Assembly (NCBI GenBank): GCA_020747015.1
Contig: JAGTJM010000092.1
Coordinates: 1 to 64,000 of the forward strand
DNA from: Pyrenochaeta sp. MPI-SDFR-AT-0127
Taxonomy: Eukaryota > Ascomycota > Dothideomycetes > Pleosporales > Cucurbitariaceae
Length of the DNA: 64,000 bases
Reading direction: 5' to 3'
This document shows positions 44,584 to 57,855 of this stretch, piece after piece. The position numbers were made by a program, and so were the translations under genes. The notes below the pieces were generated by a model that made no database searches, had not been told where the DNA came from, and saw only the letters and a list, made by a program, of their open reading frames with translations. The first letter of the stretch is position 1. Each line of letters begins with the position of its first letter.

Positions 44584-46268
44584 CCTGGCGGCAAATGTTA
44601 TCTCAAAACTTAAAGAGATATGAAGGGACCCTTATATCCTTTACAGCTTTGTGGAAAGTATGCTGTATGTTGAACTGGCCTGCCATGCGGGAATGCCCCA
44701 CAGCGCGAAAGCGGGAAGCCTACATGAATTAGGGATAACAGCCAAATTTACGCCCAATTGAGCGTGGCCTCGTGTCGGGCTATGGCAAAAATGCATGCTC
44801 ATGATCCACTCCGGTATGCAGAAATGAGGTCGTAAGGAGGAACCAGGAATAGATAAGTGCCAGGTACGCGGGATAGAAGTGGCATGTTGGTGTTTATCCG
44901 GTTATCTCTTTGAATTGGCTCCAGTACTGGCTATACGGCATGGCACATCGAGAGCGGTTGGGTAGCTCCAGGCGTATACAGCAATCCCGATTCTGCGGGA
45001 AGCGGAATGTCATCCCTACCACAGGACTGGAACTAGTAGAGCTCATTGGTCGGCTATTATGTAGCCTGCACAGAATGCAACCATCATATGATACTCTCAG
45101 ACCATAGAGCGTATATCCGGGATTACTTCGCATATGGTGATCGTAAACTCCAACAAAGATTGCGGAACTATAGGTAAATTACATATTGAGGGTCTCTTTC
45201 TGAGGTGACGTGGAGTGAATTGAGTAATGAACATTGTGGCTAGGGCCAGAAAGGCTACATGAACAGACTTGAGACAAAACAAAGACTATCGTGCGGCTTC
45301 GAAGTGGCACAAACAAAGGTCGTCGGACTAATTCAAGAAGATGACGCAGGCCTAGCAACGAAGTCAGCAAGAAGAAACATGCGCATCCCAATTTTCACAC
45401 CATCTTCTCGTCTAAATACATTCAACAAACACTTCCAGAACTCTGGTTACTTGCCACGTAGATCCTCGGTCGGAAGATTGGCTTCCTCATTCGCCCCCAA
45501 CTGGGAGCGCCTGGTGGCACTATGGCATTTCTGTTTACCATGGTGCAGGATATCGAAAACATCGGGGAGATTTATTTCTTACTAGGACTTTACGTACCTA
45601 GCTTAATTTCGGTACTGCAAACTATCAGGTAACATCACTACACCCGACATGATCTTGTATCTTACGCTGGGTGCATATTAGATCTATTAGAAGTGCTAAT
45701 CGTGAATTACCAGGATCCAATACCTCTAAAATACTTCAATCCAGCTCTTTTGCAGCCGCTATTGCACGCTAGGGGCAATATGTTCCAGATAGTAGGGACC
45801 AGCTACCTGTAGGAGACGATGGAGGCGCAGAACAGAGCCTGGTTGCGAAAAATAATTTCTAGTTTTCAAGATCGGACCCAACTTTTGGGGAATACTTATG
45901 TAATCGATAAATTTCTACTAATGGTGATCCGATACCAATGATGAACTCTGTTGTGGAGCGACTCGGTATTCTTACGGCATATTCGGGCGAACCCGGTCAT
46001 ATCGCTCCTTTACACACCCATTCGGACAGCCAACAGCGTATATCGCACAATTCGGTCTCATATAAGCCCGAGGCCGAACTTTTGAATAGAAAAGTATCAT
46101 GATTTCCTGAGTTCACCGAAATAGGCTGCAACGAAATGTTACGTATAAAACACAAGGCAACCACAGTAGGACAGCCCTCTACCAATCAACAACAGGATTC
46201 GCCTTCCATAAAACCTATCCCCTGAATCCTGATTAAAGGCCGTTGAAAACCATAGCAACGCATTTAAT
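44584..46268. other. Divergent promoter region, oxidase / O-methyltransferase
   Basis: 1.7 kb between divergently transcribed genes, large enough for two promoters or a shared one. No coding sequence or clear repeat is recognised. Confidence 0.5.
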
Positions 46269-47472
46269 ATGGACACAGCGATGAATCAAATTCGCGATCT
46301 ACATGCGAAAGCAAATGCCGATGAACGACAGCAGATCCAGGAGCAACTAAGAGATTTGCAAAGGGATCTATACACAGATTGGGAGATCACTTTTGGTCTA
46401 GCGACGGGAGTGGGTTATCCTAAACTAAAGCCATCTCCTTGAACGCCTTAGCTAACCCAAATTCAAGCCTCTCCACTGGGCCCTCATACAGATCGGTGTC
46501 GATCTCTCTATTTTTACAACACTGTCATCCGCCTCTACCCCAGTTACTCATGAAGAGCTCGTTCAGAAAACCAATGCAGCGCCAAGGCTTCTGCAAAATC
46601 TGCTCCGCTCCATGGCAGCCTTTGGATTCATCACCGAAACCCTGAAAGATACATATGCTGCAAATCGTGTTTCGCACATATTCGCAAACCCCAATGTCAT
46701 CGGTGCAGCACCTCACCTGTCAAAGATCCACACTCCCGTTGCTCAAGTACTGCCGAGTTACCTAAAAGAGCATAAGTATCAGGATATCAATGATTCTAAG
46801 GATTTGCCATTCCAACAGGCGGTGAAAACGAAACTTACGCCGTTTGAATGGATGAAGAGTGACCCTGAGCAGATGAAAGCACTTGGGCACATCATGGTTC
46901 TCGACGCAGTGCAAAGTTGGGTATCCTCATACCCTGTCGAAAAAGAAGTTGGCGACTTCAAAGTCGCCAGTGACTCTGCCTTGCTAGTCGATATAGGTGG
47001 CGGTTTCGGCCAGCACTCTGTCTTCTTTAAGAATAAGTACCCGGACATCCCAGGCCGAATCATTGTTCAGGATATTCCTTCTACTCTTGCGCACGCCCCA
47101 GCAGTCGAGGGCATCGAATTTGCCGCGTATGACTTTTTCACTCGCCAAACAGTGTGCGGCGCAAAGTTCTATTACTTGCGCCATGTCTTGCATGACTGGA
47201 CGGACGAAGACTGTATCCGCATTCTCTCGAACATTATCCCCGCCATGGGCCCGGAGTCGCTTATCTTGATTGACGAAGTTGTTCTTCCAGATTCGAAAGT
47301 GCCGTGGCAAGTTGCTATCATGAATTTGTCGATGTCGGCATGTCTAGGTGGGATGGAGCGGAGCAAGGAGGACTGGACGAATTTGCTAGGGCGAGCTGGG
47401 CTGAAGATGGTTGATGTGCATAAATATGATGATGTAAAGTTCCATAGTATCGTTACCGCTGTTCCTTTGTAG
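46269..47472 (+). CDS. SAM-dependent O-methyltransferase (COMT-like, plant/fungal type)
   Basis: Two exons, 46269-46409 and 46468-47472, joined over a 58-bp intron (GTGGGT donor, GCTAAC branch site, TTCAAG acceptor), give 381 aa. The N-terminus MDTAMNQIRDLHAKANADE and PLHWALIQIGVDLSIF form the dimerisation/winged-helix part. LLVDIGGGFGQ (about 220-230) is the SAM-binding motif I, and VQDIP holds motif II. YYLRHVLHDWTDEDC carries the catalytic base, His289. ILIDEVVLPDS and GRAGL match the C-terminal motifs. This is the family that methylates phenolic hydroxyls in fungal secondary metabolism. It is convergent with the Mae1-like transporter (111 bp apart) and divergent from the FAD oxidase, which could act in the same pathway. 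Confidence 0.92.
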
Positions 47473-47583
47473 ATCATCCAAAGGCTCATAGGATGGGGTC
47501 CTCATAATCCGGAAGGCTCGAGGTCGATGTAAGATAGAGCACTACTCCACCCAATCTACTGTCATTCTATAACTACTATCATG

Positions 47584-49363
47584 TCAACCAGCCCTTCCTC
47601 GCCGGCTCAAAGTCCTCGCTAGACTCCAGGCTCTTCCTCTGGCATTCTCTCCACCGTCTATATCTCTTTCGCTTTGTCTCCGTCCTTGTTCCTCAGCGCT
47701 CTGTTGCTTCCACCCACCCTCAGTCCTATCTTCCTGTTTCTCTGGCCATAAAATCTGGTGAATAATAACAGCTCTGATATTCATGATGATAACAAACAAC
47801 CACATCATGACCAGTGCGATAGTCATTGCGCAGCCGACATACTGAATTGGTGTGTTGCCATTCAGCGCACGTGCAATGGCGAAAGTAGCCGTTGTCAGGG
47901 CGGTGTTCGGGAAGACGAATGAATACCAGGTCATTGCGAAATCCAACTTTCCTCGTGTAGCACATGACCAATGCGCGCCAACGCTGATGAAGAAGAACCA
48001 GAGTGCGAGGCCCCATAGCCATAGGCCAACGAAGTTTGCGCAGATCATGCCTACGCGACCGGCAAGCTCGCCGTTTCCTTCACCCATGAAGTCATGTGGT
48101 ACAACTTTGGGAAGTTCCAGCCCCATGGTGATGATCCCAGATATGGTAAACCCTGATGGTCCAACCGAGACAAACATGCCAGGGCGTACTGATTCTTTGG
48201 GCAGCTTTTGTGTCATGAGACGGTATATAAAGGCCGAGTAGATCATAAGAGAGACGAGGAAGCCGATTCCTTGGATTACATATCCTGTCAAGATGATGGC
48301 AAGTGCTGTATCATGGTTGGATACTTTCGGTCCTAGATTGCCTGCGTGAGGACCAATAATTAGTAGCGAATACGCTGGGAAGATCCAGATAGGAGTCATC
48401 TGGGATATCGTAAACGTTGTTGTTGACCACCTGTAGCCATGTCAATTCGTCTCTGAGCACATGAGATGAAAGAAAACTCACATGATCAAATAGATCCCCA
48501 TCGAGAATACAACAGCAAGCCCGCAGTCAAGCCAAAAGAGCACAATCATACATTGCTCCAGCCATTTCCCCACTCCCGGCGTGCCCACACCATATTGAGT
48601 GATGTTGATTAAGATGATACCGAAGCTCACAATAGCCGCTGGAATGAAGAGCGACTCTGTCGGATGCAGAAACGACGCTTTGAACGTTCTGGGATAAAAG
48701 TAGAATCGACATGAGATCATGGCGACGTTGAACACAAACAGCGCCATATTGAGTATGAAGAAGATACACCCTAAGGCGTATAAGCCTTGGAACCGGAATG
48801 GCACTAAGGATGTTAGTGTATACTCGTGAAAGCCAACAATGATTGAACACACCTGTATACAGCACATTAGCAATCCCTCCCGTAGCCATTGTCATACAAA
48901 ACCACGTCCAAGTGAAGTGCCTAATTCTTTCTCGAAACCCCATTTTCGTACTCCCATCATCTCCTTGCCGTGCTCTTTCACGACTTTCATTGCTGGATAC
49001 TCTAGCTTTCTCTTCCTCGCCATCGTCTCTACGGGTCTCTCGACTGCCATCACGCCTTCCATTGTGTGCAAATGCTGCATCTCCGTGTTCATCTCCTGGT
49101 CCAGACAGCTTATCAAAAGGGTTTTGATCTGCAAGCTCCGGGTTCGGCGTAAAAACAGCTGGATGGCTTCTCCATTGTAATCTTTCCGCAGCGCTATCGT
49201 AAGAGTCTTCCGACTCCCTCTCCCTCTCAGGCGATGCTTCAATTCTATTGATAACAGGTAGTCGCGGGGATGCATGAGTGTGTATCACCGGCAATGCGCT
49301 GATCGGGTGATTGCGCAAGTCTTCCCCCGGGATGGGTGGGTACAAGCGGGGCAACTTCGACAT
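47584..49363 (-). CDS. C4-dicarboxylate/malate transporter, Mae1-like (TDT/SLAC1 family)
   Basis: Three exons, 48853-49363, 48482-48803 and 47584-48430, with introns of 49 and 51 bp, give 559 aa from the ATG at 49363 (an in-frame upstream region is open but the ATG context and family argue for this start). A polar N-terminus of about 150 residues is followed by about ten membrane segments, beginning with HFTWTWFCMTMATGGIANVL, the usual first motif of fungal TDT proteins, and FLHPTESLFIPAAIVSFGII. This pattern fits S. pombe Mae1 and Aspergillus C4-dicarboxylate transporters better than sulfite pumps of the Ssu1 type. The C-terminus is charged and cytosolic. The likely role is transport of malate or related diacids across the plasma membrane. 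Confidence 0.88.
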
Positions 49364-49880
49364 CGTAATGGAGGGTAAGACACTGTCACACCCTATCCGC
49401 GAAGGAGTAGAATGGTAAGGAAAGTACAAGGCTGAAGCCTGGAAGATATATGCCGATAGACAGCAATTGCGTACCCCACAATCTCGATCTTCGCACATGG
49501 CTTCAACGAATCACAACATGTATCCCAGTGATAGCGCCCACCATCTCGGCTAACTATCCGAAGGTGTTGTACTAAGCAAGGTCACTCGGTCTTTAGGAGA
49601 CGCTTCTCGGAGAATAGCAAGAATGATCCATTACTAGAGCGGAACCTGTCAAGGATGCTCAATCGAACACCTAAGCTCCCTTGCTATGCCGCTCAATAAC
49701 CGTACCCTATGATCGTACACGAAGTTCCAATTCCCGAATCCGTTCAGTCCTCCCAGTATCATTACGCCTTTTGCGATGCTATTGCCCTTTGGTCATCCCG
49801 GGCTCACGATGGAGCAACATTCCTGTGTACCAATTCCACGCCAACAACCATCCTCTCATACCTCAAAATCCCCAATCCGT
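49364..49880. other. Intergenic
   Basis: 517 bp between the end of TOR and the start of the transporter, both on the minus strand. It contains the transporter promoter and the TOR 3' end. No other feature is seen. Confidence 0.5.
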
Positions 49881-52800
49881 CTACCAGAAACTGCACCAAC
49901 CAATGTAATGCTGGCACAGATTCTCCAAGTTCGTCGCCTCCTTGATCAGGCGGTCAACTTGATTGTAATAATCTAATTCCTCGCCGGGCCTGAAATCTTT
50001 ACCCGTGAGTTTCTCCTTCACCCTTGACAGAACCTGTAGGGCGCGGGCATTTTGCACCTCCTTCGCTTCTGCTTCGTTGGGGGGAGCGATACTGGAACGG
50101 TGTCGGGGACGTCCGGCCATAGAAGATAATTCGGCGGCGGCGTCACCCATGATGGATTGGCGGCGCTCGGAGGGGTAGTTGGGTTCTGGCGGTGACTCGC
50201 CGCGGTGACCGAGACGCCAGGTGAGGAGGGGGTCGTGAATGAACTAATTCATACATTAGCATCTTCATCCCAAAACGCACATGCACATGAAGGGAAACGC
50301 TAAGAGGGCAATACTTACAGCTTCAAGTACCGCCATGACACTCTCCTTATTGCTCCTCAACACCCGCATAACATGCTCACACGTTGTCCGATAACTGCCC
50401 TCGATATTGCTAACTTCCATGGCATACGTCAACATGCGCGTAAGACGGAACGGCACCCGTTCAGGGTACTTCTCGCGGTGCATGGCCACTTCAAAGCAGT
50501 CTCCAAAATCGATGTGGATGATCTTGCCCGTAACCCTGTCCAGCATAAGATTACTTGGGTGACGATCACCAAGACCCAAAATGTATCCAACCATGGACAT
50601 GACAGCAAGCGATCGTGTATAGTTAGTACGGCGATCCAGCCATGCTTCTGAACTCTTGCTCTTGAGCCATAGCACGCGGTAGAGATCTTGTCCGGTGGTG
50701 TTGTCGAGCGCGTAGCCAAAGACTTCGACCTTTTGCATGAGGGTGAGGCAATCGTAGTCTGGGGCCATTTGCAGCATGATGCGGTGCTCGATGTTGAGTA
50801 GAATTTTTCGGCTATCACGATACTCGCGGATAAGGACGTGCAGGGTGTCACTGTTAGGAACGAAGCCAAGGAGACCAGACTGCGTGCTAAGCGGAACGGC
50901 GGCGTAGCGCTGGATGTTGAGATGGCGCTTGCGGGACTCGACATCGTTGGAAAGTAGAGTGTTGCAGAGGCCGAAGAGCTGCATGACACGTTCATCTTGA
51001 CGGATATCTTCGTGGCCCTTGAGAATATGCGTGTGCGCTTTCCCGTCACTACCCTTCATTTCAAGCTTTCTGGGTCGCTGCTTCGACTGGATAACAGAGG
51101 CCAAGGGATCGAACGAAATAATACGGATAATCGGCTTGTTGACGTGATACGTGCCAGGAACGGCGAGCTCAAGATCATGTGCGTCCTTCAGTTTCGGCGA
51201 GACATACTGGAGTTCCAGTGTCATCAAAGAGGGCAATTGACGAGCGATCTTGCGGAACACCTGGTAGTACAGATCCCAGGCTTGGTTGAGGTCTCCAATT
51301 TCTCCAGATGTTCTAAATGTGTTGCACCAGTCGCGAGCTTCCTGCAGCTCGCGCCCGAACGACTGTATAAAAGAGATCTCACGCAGCGTTTCGGGTCCCT
51401 TATCGAGCATAGCATGGAGTGGTGCGAGTGTGGCGAACATACCATCAATGTTGTGGTCGCCAAAGTAAAGTCGACTTGCTTCCTCGAGACCCTCATGCCA
51501 TTGTTCGTGCCAGAGTACAGCAATACGGATAAGCTCGTGGCTGACAAGATCAGCTTGTTCAACAAGCTTTGGCGAGTGTTCGCGCATAGCCTCCATAAGC
51601 TCCTTCGCGGACCGTTGACGTCGAGACACGTCGGACTTCATGGAGACGGTCAACGGGAATACCAAAGCCTGCGGGTGTGCTTTGCCAACTTCGATGAGCA
51701 GTTGGTGGATCGATTGCCTGACTGTGGGATTGGGCTGATTGATCCTAGCTAGTAGCTGAGGGATGACCTCCAGCCAAGTGTCAATCGGAACCGATTTCGT
51801 TCCCTCTGTAATTGTGCGATTGACCTCCGACAAACCGCCATGGCTGAACCATAGCGTAAGTAGCCTGAGGGTGTCTTGGAGCGAGCTCGTAGACGATAGC
51901 GCAATGGACTTGAAGAAGCCATGAATAGCTGGGACAACATGATCGTGCACCATGTTAGAGGGCACATCTGTAGTCTCGCGATCCGCCTTGGACGTAATCG
52001 AGTTGATGACCTCGAAGTTGGCAAGTGCCCATGCGTGCCATGCCTTGTACCAGTTCTGATTGTATCGCGTAGCAGCAGCGTATGCGGACAATATTTCATG
52101 TACAAACTCGTGCTCCCACTCGCCGTCCTGAAGCTCTTGCTGCCAATCGCCCTGCTTAAGGTAGCACTTGGCCAGCAGACGGTGGTAGTCGGCCAATTCA
52201 GAGGGTGATGCGCCCATGCCTGATCCGTTCATAACACTCGAGCCGTTCATTCCGTTGACGCCGTTGTGACCGTTGGTCGCGGCGAAAGGATTCATGTTGT
52301 TGAAAATATGCTGTCCGTTAGACATACCGTTCAAACCATTCTGTGCCATCAATGGATTGGCGGCGGATCTGGTCCTCATGGCCAAATCGTCGGAAAGTCG
52401 AGCAGTGAAGTCCTTCATACTATCAAGGGCCTCTTGTTTGAAGTTCTGATCTGCCCACATATATTTGTATGTCGCATACGCTACAGGATGTGAGATCTTG
52501 TGAGCATTTTCACGCACAAACTCGACCACTTTGCCTTCGCCTGAGCCCTCGATATCCAACAGTTTCTGTAGCGCTTTGTTCGCAAGGTTCATCCTGTTAT
52601 TCTTTCGGCAAAGATTGGTGTACTTGATCCACATGTCGGTGCCTTCATGAGGCGAGATCACAAGCTGGCGCACCTTGATCATACGCTGCCAGACTTCCGG
52701 ATTCGGCTGCAGCCCCTTAAGCCGCTTCATCCAGGTCTTGCGCATGCTAGCCTGCTTGTCTTTGTTGGCTTCGTTTTGCTTGTATAGCATGACTTCCTCG

Positions 52801-55800
52801 AGTTCCGCTAACATCTGAACGCGCATTATCGGTAGATATGCTCGTTGGTACGATTCTCCCAACAGTGAGCTGAGCTCGGTATCAAGTCCCTTTCGAGCCT
52901 TGGCAATCTCTTCGACGGCGATTTCGAAGCGATTATTGTGGATGTTGAGGATGGATGCAAAGAAAGCCCGATCAGGCGACTGCTCCTTCATGACACCGAG
53001 ATAGGTGTCCATATCCGCAAACTTGCCGAGACCCCAGGCGGCCGTTGCAGCAAGCGGAGCGATCGCCTTACGATACTCCTGACCGGCATTGGCCCACTTC
53101 TCCTTAGAAAGTGTAGAAAGGAGATCCCATTCACCGAGAGCATGCAAGCAACGCATCTTTCCCATGGTCACATCGAAAGAATCAGGATCTTCAAGCTCAC
53201 GTTTCTGATAAGCGGCCAGCGCTTCGTCCCATTTCTGCAGCTTTTCAAACCAAGACTCCTTGAGGTCAACGTCGGTGTAGTTTTGAGCCTTTCTCAGTAT
53301 ACCAAAGGCTGCGTCTGTTTGCTGCAACTGGTTGTTGATGCTAATAAGAGCTTCTACAGCGCTGGTATTCTGCTCCGCGTTGAATTCGAGCTCTTTGTAA
53401 TGCAGTGCTTTTGCGAATGCATGACACTTGCCAGCATACATACCAAGGATCCGGACGTCGATCGGTAGGGCTTTGTCGTCATGTTCCATGAACTCTGCCA
53501 AGTTGAGGAGCACCTGTAAAATTTCGGGTGGGATGTTTGGTGATGTAAGGGCAGTTTCAATGGACCGCACAAGCTCCTCCTGGTACTGATCGTACAGCTC
53601 CGTCCAACATGAGACAAAAGCTGAGTTGAACAGACTTCTCGCGATGGGACTATAAACACTGCCTAGTGGCGTGCATGCGCGTAATGCTTGTTGTGGTGAT
53701 TCTCGGAGTAACTCAACACTGAACCTTCGCATCCATTCGACCCAGTCTTCTTTGGTCGTCTTCGATGAGGCTTCCCACGCTTGCTTGAGATGCTGCTGAT
53801 TGACAGCCAACTTCTTCGTAAGAATTTCCGCAGGATTAAGATCTTCGTCATCCTCGCCATAGCGTTCATCAGGGCTTAGATCCTGCGGCAATGGCTCTCC
53901 TTTCTGCAGTTTGGATACGATACGTCCGTAATTCTCATGTGGCACTTTGTGAGCGATCAGAATCTTGTTGACTGTCGGTACGAAATGAATATAGTCTGGT
54001 CCCAGCTGGAAGATAAGCGCGCAAAGAGTCTCAAGAGCAGTCTGCTTCAATGTCGGTTCAGTTCCGGAAAGCACACGGCAAAGAGGATGAATGATGCGAG
54101 CAGCGAACTCGGAAACATTGACTTGCTTCGACAGCCTGCCCAGCGTCTCGATTGCTAGTCGTCGAATGTTCATTGGCTGTCCAGGCTTGTCAAACATCTT
54201 GACCATGACAGGAATGATCAAATGCATGTATTCTTCTGCACTTGAGCCAAAGATAAGGAACGCGTGAAGTACTCTCTCAGACGGCAGTCGTTTGCCAGTC
54301 TGATCAGAGTCGAGCACACTAAGCATCAGGGGCAGTACATCGGCTAGATAGACCTTGAACTCGCCCTCGAGTGATCGGGCGATGGCCTCAATTAGCGATA
54401 GAATAGTTGCCTGTAGCGGCGGGTGGCTGCTCCAGTACTCTTTGATAGTGGCTAAGATACTGGGCAAGTATGGTCGGATGTGTTGACGAACGATCTTGAC
54501 AAGCTGGCTGAGCTGGTTGAAGTAGCCTTCCGAACGTCCAGCAGGGGTAGCACGGATAACATGCAGGAAACCAGGTACAACCTGGCTGAGAAATGGTACA
54601 CACTTCAACCCCATCGTGGCATATATGTTCATAACAGCTTCCACGATTGCGGTATGGAACTGAATCAAGGACGGATCCTTGAGTAGCCCCATCAGGGTGC
54701 TGATGACGATTGTTGGATAATACTCCTCATTCGAAGGAGTGATGCCTTGCATGATCAGCGAGACATCAGTGACCGCTTGTGCCTCCATTATGAGGTTCCT
54801 ATCAGGCGACTGTTCCATGATCTTCTGGTACTCGTCCGGATCCAACGCACCGAGAGTGCCCATGAGCCTGACGGTTTCCCGCCTAAGTTCACCTTCAGGC
54901 TCGGTCTTAACGATGCTCATCAATATGTTCATAAGCTCTGGGTACTCCCTATAGGGTTCAATGACGTATCCCGCATTTGTCGCCAGCTGCCCAAGGGCTC
55001 TCAGCGCAGCGAAGCGTTTCGCATCTGAGGTCAGATCTTGCATGAACTCGAGGATGACAGGCATAAGCTCCGGAATGTACTTGATCATGCCCTCCCCACC
55101 GACTGTTGCAAGGTCACCAATGGCTTTGAGTGTGGTTGAAGCAACTTCCGGATTTGGGTCTTTTGACTTGGGCAAAAGCACAGTGACAATCGGATCGACA
55201 AGTGGTTTGATGAGGCTATCCGCAGCTCCAACAAGACTACTAATCAGCTTGGCGCTCTCCTCTTTACTGCGGGGGCTATTTGCATAGTTGACCTCCGTAA
55301 GCAGCTGTAGAAGGACTTTGCGTAAGGAAGGAAAGACATAGGCAGGATTGACAGCGGTAAGGCGACCAATGATGGACATCGCAGCCTCACGAATGCCGAA
55401 GATCTCATCGTTCAGGGCGAGGAACAGAGTACGGACATTATCAGCCTTCCCGAGATGGCGGTCGAAACGAGCATCCAGAGCGACAAGCACGTCCCATCGG
55501 ATATCTGGATCAATGTCACCAACACCGACAGTTAGGAGTTTCTCAATGATGTCGCCAACAACCTTGGTAGCATGCGTGCTAGTCTGATGCACAATGGGAT
55601 CCTTGACGAACAGCTGACAGCACGTCAGTGCCGCTCGCTTGCGTATCTCAGGATTGTCCGCCTCCACGTAACGAATAGCAACATCGCGAACAAACTCATT
55701 TAGCACATGGCCCGTGAAGTCGAAGCTGCCCAGTGTGTGAAGAGCAAGTGCAATTTCTGCTTCTCGTGGAGCAATCGTTTGGGGATCCTTGTGATCGCGT

Positions 55801-57284
55801 GTCCATATTTGTGGTGGTTGCGAGACTTGGTAGGGGCTACCGAGAGGTAAGAAATGTCGGCCAGCGAGGATTTGACTGAGGAGGTCCAATAACTTTTCTT
55901 GAATCATCGGCCTCGAAGGTGGTACATAGTGTGCCATATCCACAAGAGCCTGGAATAGAGAGTCGCTCAGTCCGCAGGAGAAGATGGGGTCCAGTAGCCG
56001 CTCGACGGACTTGGTAAGAGCCTGGCCAACAGCCGCTGCTATCATACTAAGACACTGAAATATCGGCGCCTCGTTGATGACAGCCTTGTTCCGTGATTTG
56101 GCTATGAGACCCTCCTGTATGAACCCAAGGATGCCCTCCAAATACGGCGAAATAGCGACGCCGACAGCATTGGCAATCTGCCCAATCGCCACAAATGCCT
56201 TGTCCCTATCGCGGTCCTTCCTTATCAGACCTTGAAGATGCAGCATGCACTGATGTAGGTATTTTGTCGCGAATTCGGTAGGGGAATAGCTGGCTAGTAT
56301 AGGGATAATAAGAACCACTTCTCTCCGGACCAGTGCGTCTCTGTGCTCTCTGTACTTCAGCACCGTCTCCACCGTCTCTTTATACTTGATGTCGTTCAAG
56401 AACATGGTGCTCTTGTCCAGCAGCTCCTTCATCGTGAGCAGTGAGCCGTGGATCGCTTCGTTCGTGTTGATCGTGAAACCCCGCAAGATCTCGTCGTAGA
56501 CCTTCCCGAACCAGAGCTGGCGCATTTGCGAGTCGCGAGGTGATATTATCTCAAAGCAGGCGCTGATTGCTTCGGCGGCAGATTCACGAATGAGCACCTT
56601 GGGATCACGCAACGCAACCCAAATGACCTCAAAGATCTGAGCAATCCACTGGTACATGAGCGTGGGCGAGTTCTTGGCCAGCTCTCTTAGAATAAGCACA
56701 GCGGCGAAGCGGCGGTTCTCCAGACGCTCCAGCTGCAGCCATTCCAGCGCACCCTTGACCTCTGCCTCCACCAGCTCTGCTGTGAGTGTTCCGCCAGGTT
56801 TCGCGAGTCTACCGAGGGCCTTGGCTGCCACCACCATGGCTGTTATGTCCTGCCCTCGCATGACCGCCCTGAGGTACGAAGCAAAGCGCGTCGTTTTCTG
56901 GCCCGCATCGTCGCCACGGAAATCGATCAGGGCGTTGAGCGCGTGAATACCACCGATGCGTTCGTTCGAATCGCTACCTGTGACGATGAGGCCTGAGATC
57001 TTGGTGTACACCTCGTTGTTGAAATTGGTAAAGACATTGGGCGCGAGTTCTGCACAACGTCAGTCCTTTAAAGCTTCGGTGGGGCCTGCTTGATATTGAA
57101 GCTCACCTCGATGCGCGGATTCGACAGTCTGTCGCAGTGTGTTTGCGGCTCTTTGTCTGGTTTCGTCATTTCTGTGGCGCGTTAGCTTTTTGAAATATCT
57201 GCGGCATCAACGCGAAGCTCACTTTGAGCGAAGCTCGTGGACTATGCGGTCCAGTTGAGCCGACAGGGGACTCTGCTGCGCCAT
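49881..57284 (-). CDS. TOR: Target of rapamycin (TOR) phosphatidylinositol-kinase-related kinase
   Basis: Four exons, 57223-57284, 57107-57171, 50319-57049 and 49881-50243, with introns of 51, 57 and 75 bp, give 2406 aa, normal for TOR. The two tiny first exons read MAQQSPLSAQLDRIVHELRS and a short following segment. HEAT repeats fill roughly the first 1200 residues and FAT follows. The FRB domain begins near 1890 (HEQWHEGLEEASRLYF). Its Ser1901 matches the rapamycin-contact Ser of mTOR/Tor2, and the WDLYYQVF motif is intact, so rapamycin-FKBP12 sensitivity is predicted. The kinase domain has GHEDIRQDERVMQLF, DRHPSN with Asp2204, and IDFG with Asp2223. The FATC end is GWCSFW. An Asn/Gly/Met-rich insert lies at about 1608-1658. 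TOR is the catalytic core of TORC1/TORC2 and controls growth in response to nutrients. Confidence 0.97.
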
Positions 57285-57855
57285 TTTGTCTGCTTCACCT
57301 GAAGCTCCCGGCGACAAAAGCGAAGATGTTCATTCCATCCATAGAAAGGATAGAAGAAAGAGATTAGGGTAGTGTCCGGGGTGAATTGGTGCCTCTAAAG
57401 TTGCTGGCTCCGCGCCCGACGTATGTCACGAGCGCCAAGTACATCGAGCTTGGACCCAACCTTAAATCTCACCGGGCTTCCCAAATAGGATGCTGGCTTA
57501 TAACGAGACCATAGCTCTTGTCGCGGTGAGTACTTGCAGAGAAAGGAATAATGGACTATTGGGCTTGGAGTAGCGGTAACCGAGTTAAGCCATCATGTGT
57601 ATTGATATCACTTTTGAAGGATGGACCATGGTCCCGCAAATCGAATGATGCTCCAATGGCTGGTACATTTGAGACACTCTCCGAGCACTCCAATACACAT
57701 CCACACACCGACGACCACGCTTTAAAACTGACAGACCCACAACTCCACCCAACCACTCTTTGGTATCACACTCATCACACCTTTAATCTCGTGCATCATA
57801 GCAGACTTTGTCACCCTCAAAGTCTGCCACTTCAAGCTCCGTTCATCGATTCGAT
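57285..57855. other. TOR promoter region
   Basis: 571 bp between the TOR start and the SEC12 stop, both on the minus strand. It should contain the TOR promoter and SEC12 3' UTR. A plus-strand frame at 57551-58105 is antisense to the SEC12 end and is not credible. Confidence 0.5.

Noticed and set aside
42528..49363. Secondary-metabolite gene cluster
   Set aside because: There is an oxidase, a methyltransferase and a transporter but no PKS, NRPS, terpene synthase or cluster-specific regulator in the window.
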